A DNA stretch of 64,000 nucleotides from assembly GCF_954871325.1 (NCBI RefSeq), contig NC_088779.1:20028846-20092845 (forward strand), given 5' to 3'. Made by a program: the position numbers and the translations under genes. Source of the DNA: Gordionus sp. m RMFG-2023. Lineage: Eukaryota; Nematomorpha; Gordioida; Chordodea; Parachordodidae. Positions 58,077 to 64,000 of this stretch are shown piece after piece. Within the stretch, counting starts at the first letter, position 1, and each line of letters begins with the position of its first letter. The notes beneath the pieces were generated by a model. The model was not told the origin of the DNA, did not search any database, and saw only the letters and a list, made by a program, of their open reading frames with translations.

Positions 58077-58619
58077 ATTCAATTCAATTTTTCATTTTAA
58101 CTCATATAATCTGTTCGAAATTTATATATTTATATTTTAATAGATATTGGTAGTATTTAATTTGCGGCATTATTGAAATATAATTTTAATAAATAATTTA
58201 TTCACATTCGTAATAAAAAATATCGATTTTACACATATCATATTTTTTGATATGTTTGATAATTAAGAGAATAGTCCTATTTATTGTATAAGAGTAGAAT
58301 AACTCTTTCATAAAAATTCTATCAAACTTGAAAACTAGCTTATAGGAATAATTTTGACAAGGAACTTTAATTTGGTCGTAGTTACACGTGCACGCAAGAG
58401 GCAAAGCCACTTACTATGGCTTTGAAAAATAAAAGATGGCCGTTTAAATAAAATTTTTCATTATGGAGAAGTTATGTTAATTTTACTCTTGTTTATAGCA
58501 TTGTTCAAGAACCTAGAATAAAAATATTAAATTAAAAAATATGAATACAAAGAGATCAATTATAAAACAAGTTCTTATATCCACACCTTAAGTTTATCAA
58601 TAATCCATATTTGAAAATC

Positions 58620-58880
58620 CTATGAACACTCGTACCAGAAATACCGAGAGTTTTTAATTTTTTGATATTATATAAAATATAATAGCCTTAGCCTCTGGCC
58701 TCCTGCCAATTTTTGTAAATAATACATCACTGCCCCTTCCTCAAATAAATACATAATTTTAATATGTGATACATGATAAAAAAGATATCCCTCTGGTGTT
58801 GAAGATTCAATAGAGCTAGTCTAGTTATTTTCATCTAACTGGAATAAGTCAAGTTCGTGAAAAATTAAAAATGTTTAGCC
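58620..58880 (-). repeat. dispersed SINE-like repeat, copy 2
   Basis: Minus-strand relative of 30780-31020: CCAGTTAGATGAAAA, TAGCTCTATTGAATCTTCAA and TGATACATG align in order. It is more AT-rich and eroded than copy 1. Nothing else is seen in 58100-58620 or 58880-59075. Confidence 0.5.
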
Positions 58881-59075
58881 CTCTACAAGCTGTTAACAAG
58901 CTTCACGTACTTCACAAAACTGTCTGACAAACTGTCATTTGAACGTATAAGGAAAGCCTATAACTGATAATTTCACATATATTTTATTGCTTGGGGAGCA
59001 AGAACTGAGTTTATTTTAAATAAATTATGTTGCTTATGTTGATATTAGTATTAAAATAAATCGAATGTCAGTGTT

Positions 59076-62000
59076 TAGCGTCTACATGAATGGGAAAGGG
59101 GGGTTATGAACAGTTTGCATTTATATATTTTAGATAAAATATAGACTAATACAATATTATAACAAACATATATAATTAAATAATTAATAAATTTTGTCAA
59201 TCGTGTCTCATCTTTTTGTTTGCATAAAGTTAATGTTGTCATTCCTTTGAATTTTTAATTCACATTTTTTTTAGAAATTCCAAATCGATCTATGTGAATA
59301 TTTTTTGTGGAACATAATTACGGGTGTAACTAAACTGAGAATTGAGAGGTAAACTGCGAATGGACAGGTAAACTGAGATTAGATAGGTATATTTATTTAT
59401 GGCCTATCAATTAAATTTTAAAAATATAAATAATGTATTTATATTATGTAAATCAAATTTATACAAAATAAAATAATCTAAATAAATAAAATAGAATATT
59501 ATATATAGAACAGATATGTTAAATAGAAAATATAACACCCATAATAAATTTAAAAATTCATATATATATTTCCGTTAGATGGCGTAATAGATTTAAAAAA
59601 ATTTAGTTTATATTAAAAAAATATGAATTATAGGAGCATAATTTTTTACTTTGGATTAATTTATTTGGTACAAGCTATATAATCATAAAATGAAAAAAAA
59701 TTTAAGTTTCCGTCATTATTTTTTGAGTTATGATGTCAATTCTCAGTTTAGTCAAAATTTTTCAGATTTTTGGGATTTTTAAAATATTTTATTTTTTTAA
59801 TTCATTTTGTGTAAACTTACTCAAAATAACATAAAATGAAAAAAAAATTTAAGTTTCCGTCATTATTTTTTGAGTTATGATGTCAATTCTCAGTTTAGTC
59901 AAAATTTTTTAGATTTTTGTCATTTTAAAAATATTTTATTTTTTTGACTCATTTTGTGTAAACTCTCATATAAACATAAAATGACAAAAAATTTAATTTC
60001 CATCATTATTTTTTGAGTTATGATGTCACTTCTCAGTTTAGTCAAAATTTCTTAGATTTTTGGGATTTTAAAAATATTTTTGTTTTTTGACTCATTATGT
60101 GTAAACTAACTCATATAAACATAAAATGAAAATAAATTTAAGTTTTCCTCATTATTTTTTGAGTTATGATGTCAATTCTCAGTTATGTCAAAATTTTTTA
60201 GATTTTTGGGATTTTAGAAATATTTTATTTTTTTGACTCATATGTAAACTAACTCATATAAAGATAAAATGAAAAAAAATATAAGTTTCCGTCATTATTT
60301 TTTGAGTTGTGATGTCAATTCTCAGTTTAGTCAAATTTTTTTAGATTTTTGGGATTTTAAAAATATTTTATTTTTTTGACTTATTTTGTGTGAAAATAAA
60401 TTTAAGTTTCCGTCATTGTTTTTTGAGTTATAATGTCAATTCTCAGTTTAGTCAAAATTTTTTAGATTTTTGGGATTTTAAAAATATTTTATTCTTTTGA
60501 CTCATTTTGTGTAAACCTCATATAAACATAAAATGAAAAAAAATTTAAGTTTCCGTCATTATTTTTTGAGTTATGATGTCAATTCTCAGTTTAGTCAAAA
60601 TTTTTTAGATTTTTGGGATTTTAGAAATATTTAATTTTTTTGACTCATTTTGTGTAAACTTACTCATATAAACATAAAATGAGAAAAAATTAAGTTTCCG
60701 TCATTATTTTTTGAGTTATGATGTCAATTCTCAGTTTAGTCAAAATTTTTAAGATTTTTGGGATTTTAAAAATATTTTATTTTTTTGACTCATAAATAAA
60801 TGCAATAATTTATAGTTGTTATGAATCGGAAAACTAGTTTACTTCAGTTAAAATTAAGGGGCCCTTAAAAGGGCCGTTGGGTATTCATTGGTCTTAAAAA
60901 AGACCGTTGGGTATTTATGTCATAAATAAGTCTAACAATCGTTTTAATAAAAGACTAAGGCTAACGAATTTTTTTCTTATTCACTCATTTTTTTATTATT
61001 TTGTATCTTGGGTAAATTAGGATACAAAGTGTCGAACAATTCATTTTTTCTTCATACCTACAAATGTTTTTGTATGAATCTGGTTCCGGTCAAATTTAAT
61101 TATTAATTTAGTTTATATATGTAAGTTTAATTATGTGCAAGAAAGAACCTTCTTATCTTCGTATGAAACTTTATAATGAGTTTCCATTTATCTTAATTTT
61201 TCTTTATAAAATTATATTTAATATGATTTGAGGAATATTGCTATTTCTAATTGGTTTAAAGAATATATTATTTACTATTAAATCTTTATTTATAACAAAC
61301 GTTATTTTTAAAACATAAATACCCAACGGTCTTTTTTAACATCCATTGAATACCCAACGGTCTTTTTTAAGACCAATAAATACCCAACGGCCTTTTAAGG
61401 GCCCCTAAATTTTAATTGAAGTAAACTAGTTTTACAATTCATGTCATAACTCAAAAAATAATGATCGAAACTTCAAATTTTTTTCATTTTATGTTTATAT
61501 GAATAAGTTTACACAAAATGAGTCAAAAAATAAAATATTTTTATAATCCCTAAAATCTAAAAAATTTTGACTAAACTGAGAATTGACATCATAACTCAAA
61601 AAATAATGAAGGAAACTTAAATTTTTTTTCATTTTATGTTTATATGAGTTAGTTTACACAAAATGAGTTAAAAAAATAAAATATTTTTAAAATCCAAAAA
61701 ATCTAAAAATTTTTGACTAAACTGAGAATTGACATCATAACTCAAAAAATAATGACGGATACTTAAATTTTTTTTTCATTTTATGTTTATATGAGTAAGT
61801 TTACACAAAATAAATCAAAAGAATAAAATTAAAATCCCCAAAAATCTAAAATATTTTTAAAATCTCAAAAATCTAAAATATTTTGACTAAACTGAGAATT
61901 GACATAATAACTCAAAAAATAATGACGGAAACTTAAATTTTTTTCATTTTATGTTTATATAAGTTAGTTTACACAAAATGTTTCAAAAAAATAAAATATT

Positions 62001-62651
62001 TTTGAAATCCCAAAAATCTAAAAAATTGACTAAACTGAAATTGACATCATAACTCCAAAAATAATGATGGAAACTTAAATTTTTTTTTCATTTTATGTTT
62101 ATATGAGTAAGTTTACACAAAATAAATCAAAAGAATAAAATTAAAATCCCCAAAAATCTAAAATATTTTTAAAATCCAAAAAATCTAAAAATTTTTGACT
62201 AAACTGAGAATTGACATCATAACTCAAAAAATAATGACGGAAACTTAAATTTTTTTCATTTTATGTTTATATAAGTTAGTTTACACAAAATGTGTCAAAA
62301 AAATAAAATATTTTTGAAATCCCAAAAATCTAAAAAATTGACTAAACTGAAATTGACATCATAACTCCAAAAATAATGATGGAAACTTAAATTTTTTTTC
62401 ATTTTATGATTATATAGCTTGTACCAAATAAATTAATCCAAAGTAAAGAATTATGCTCCTATAATTCATATTTTTTAAATTAAAAACTAAATTTTTAATG
62501 TATTACGCCATCTAACTAAAATATATTTATGATTTTTAAAATTTATTATGGATGTTATATTTTCTATGTAGTTCTATACATATTTTAAATTTATGGACTA
62601 CAATTTCTTCTATATTCTATTTTATTTATTTGGATAAAATTAATTTAGGAT
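59076..62651. mobile_element. hAT-end foldback with about 145-bp satellite arms (FB3), right end beyond the window
   Basis: Left end TAGCGTCTACATGAATGGG followed by AACAGTTTGCAT, the same family of end as the 51858 MITE. Left arm with about eight tandem units (starts near 59712, 59859, 60003, 60149, 60291, 60412, 60555, 60700); right arm with about seven inverted units from about 61440 to 62400. Inside them lies a second inverted pair with AAGGGCCGTTGGGTAT and AGACCGTTGGGTATTTATG (60855-60930 versus 61310-61405), around a unique centre of about 370 bp. Outer arm segments 59460-59700 and 62405-62640 also mirror each other. An LTR element begins at 62652, cutting the right arm. No transposase ORF is seen. 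Confidence 0.85.
59712..60800 (+). repeat. about 145-bp tandem units, left arm of FB3
   Basis: Eight units with GTCATTATTTTTTGAGTTAT, then GATGTCAATTCTCAGTTTAG, then a T-rich stretch and GACTCATTTTGTGTAAAC. One unit is shortened by about 25 bp. Mirrored at 61440-62400. Confidence 0.9.
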
Positions 62652-63061
62652 TGTTAAACAGTGACACTCATGTATTTTATCTTAACTTTAAAAAATTGTT
62701 TTTTTTACATCCTTAAGCTATTTATGGCGTAACTTAATATATTTCAAATGTAATAAGAATTGTTTCTTTCTTTTTGTTAAAAACAACTTTTATATTTTAA
62801 AAATCAATTTGTTAATAAACTAATATTAAATTTTATATTTTATAAATCAATTTACTTAATAAACTAATGTTCAATTTTTTATTTTAACTTTAAAAAAAAA
62901 ATCAATTTATTATAAACTACATTAAATTAAATTGTCAATATATATAGGAAACTATTTTGAATTATGTGATGATTATATTTTTTAAATTTAAATATCAATA
63001 AATTGACGTAATATACGTTTATAACATTTGATTTCTGCCTTTGATTTCTGCAACCTTTTCA
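62652..63061 (+). repeat. 5' LTR of G5
   Basis: Bounded by TG at 62652 and CA at 63061, directly followed by the primer site. The outer edge coincides with loss of similarity between the FB3 arms. The partner LTR is outside the window. Confidence 0.75.
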
Positions 63062-64000
63062 TGGTGGCAGCGGCAGCATCCTAAATTAAAATTTTCTAAA
63101 ATATTAAATATAAATTAACTTCTTAAAATTTTTATAAAATCCAATACTATAAAATAGAAAAATTCAAGGATATTGTAAATTATAAATTATGAAACAGACC
63201 TCAAATAATAACGTTAATATTAATATTGAATTTCCAACATACACAGGTAATGGCGATGTTTTTCTAAGTCGTTTCGAAGACATATTCAACGATGCTCAGA
63301 TCTCTGATATCGAAAAAGCAGGATCCTTCACAAGAAGACTACCAGACGAAGAATACATCAAGCTCAAATCGATATGTTCACCTACCGATTTCATCAATCC
63401 ATCGATATTGATTGAAAAATTTAGGTTATTACACCCGAGGAAATCTACAAGTTCGAAATTGTTATTATTCAATGCAGCTGTACAAGGTAAAAATGAAAGA
63501 TACATCAATTGGGTAAGTAGATTATGTATTTTACAAAATGAATGTTCGTTAAGCGATAGTAGAGTCATTGAAAAAGTAAAAATTTCATCAAATAGCAGAA
63601 GTATCAGGCAGAAAATTACGTTGAAAGAGAATATTACGTTAGCAGAAGTCTTTAGTTTAAGAGATGATTTTGAGGAGACAGAATTAAAAGAAAATATAAT
63701 AGCTAAAGTTGAAAACATTTCTTTAAGTGAAAAGACTGAAGAAGAAACAAGCGTAAAACATTTGGAAAGACAAAGAGGCATAAAAGTTGAAGAAAACAAA
63801 CAGGTGGTCAGATACGACGATAGACATAATCCACGATCGAATAACGATAACAGACAACGATGGACAGCAAGAGGCCATGACTTTCAAAGAAATATTTACC
63901 AAGGAAATAGTTATAACCCCAGTTACCAAGGAAATAATTACAACCCTAGATATCAGAATTATAACGCGAATTATTACAACGTCAGAGCAAACTATCCAGG
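62652..64000 (+). mobile_element. Ty3/gypsy-type LTR retrotransposon G5, 5' part
   Basis: A 410-bp 5' LTR (62652-63061; TGTTAAACAGTG start, AACCTTTTCA end), then a primer site TGGTGGCAGCGG (63062-63073) complementary to the 3' end of a tRNA-Leu, then a gag ORF from ATG 63189 that stays open to the window edge (about 270 codons). The gag begins MKQTSNNNVNINIEFPTYTG and later becomes rich in Asn, Tyr and Arg. The visible part looks whole. It is inserted in the right arm of FB3; protease, polymerase and 3' LTR lie beyond the window. Same primer choice and similar LTR ends as G2, so G5-type elements may supply G2 in trans. Confidence 0.8.

Overview
The window is eukaryotic, very AT-rich and repeat-laden. 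Its host genes are split by GT-AG introns that are either tiny (39-85 nt) or several kilobases long and full of transposon debris. Protein resemblance to human MCM6 and SMG7 from N to C terminus, hAT, Mutator-like and Ty3/gypsy elements, tRNA-derived SINEs and an E2F-type site suggest an animal or close relative. An AT-rich, short-intron lineage (for example a parasitic or simplified metazoan) would fit, but the species cannot be named from sequence alone.

Host genes. (1) SMG7, minus strand, 8116-541: 13 phase-consistent exons, 684 codons plus stop. (2) A small unidentified gene, plus strand, 8429-12892: three exons, 60 codons, divergent from SMG7 across about 310 bp; its second intron is occupied by a gypsy element. 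(3) MCM6, minus strand, 43574-23370: 16 phase-consistent exons, 850 codons, with a perfect E2F consensus just upstream of the start. About 20 kb of gene carries about 2.55 kb of coding sequence. (4) A decayed, intron-containing hAT (TTF-zinc-finger/DUF4371-type) transposase gene, minus strand, 57556-54890, with one exon triplicated in tandem.

Mobile DNA by region. 8.66-12.78 kb: broken Ty3/gypsy element with both LTRs. 13.08-15.08 kb: compact LTR element with a gag-like ORF only and nearly identical LTRs. 15.99-22.04 kb: old gypsy element on the minus strand, split by a 2.9-kb hAT-type foldback. 22.38-22.78 kb: Mutator-type MITE containing a tRNA-derived SINE. 24-26.5 kb and 45 kb: hAT remnants of one family. 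MCM6 introns: MULE and hAT fossils, MITEs, a satellite and two GC-rich islands of unknown origin. 49.2-50.6 kb: gypsy fossil. 50.65-54.85 kb: second foldback, 4.2 kb, carrying a 583-bp hAT MITE in one arm. 59.08-62.65 kb and beyond: third foldback, interrupted by an LTR element whose 5' LTR, primer site and gag ORF fill the window's end.

Most unusual feature: three foldbacks of different sequence share one plan, long inverted arms that include or enclose tandem repeats around a short centre. Two of them share the core motif GACTAAACTRMGAATTG, which hints at a common amplification mechanism. Four copies of a 180-230 bp hAT MITE family, with TAGTGTTG ends like the first foldback, are scattered through the window.
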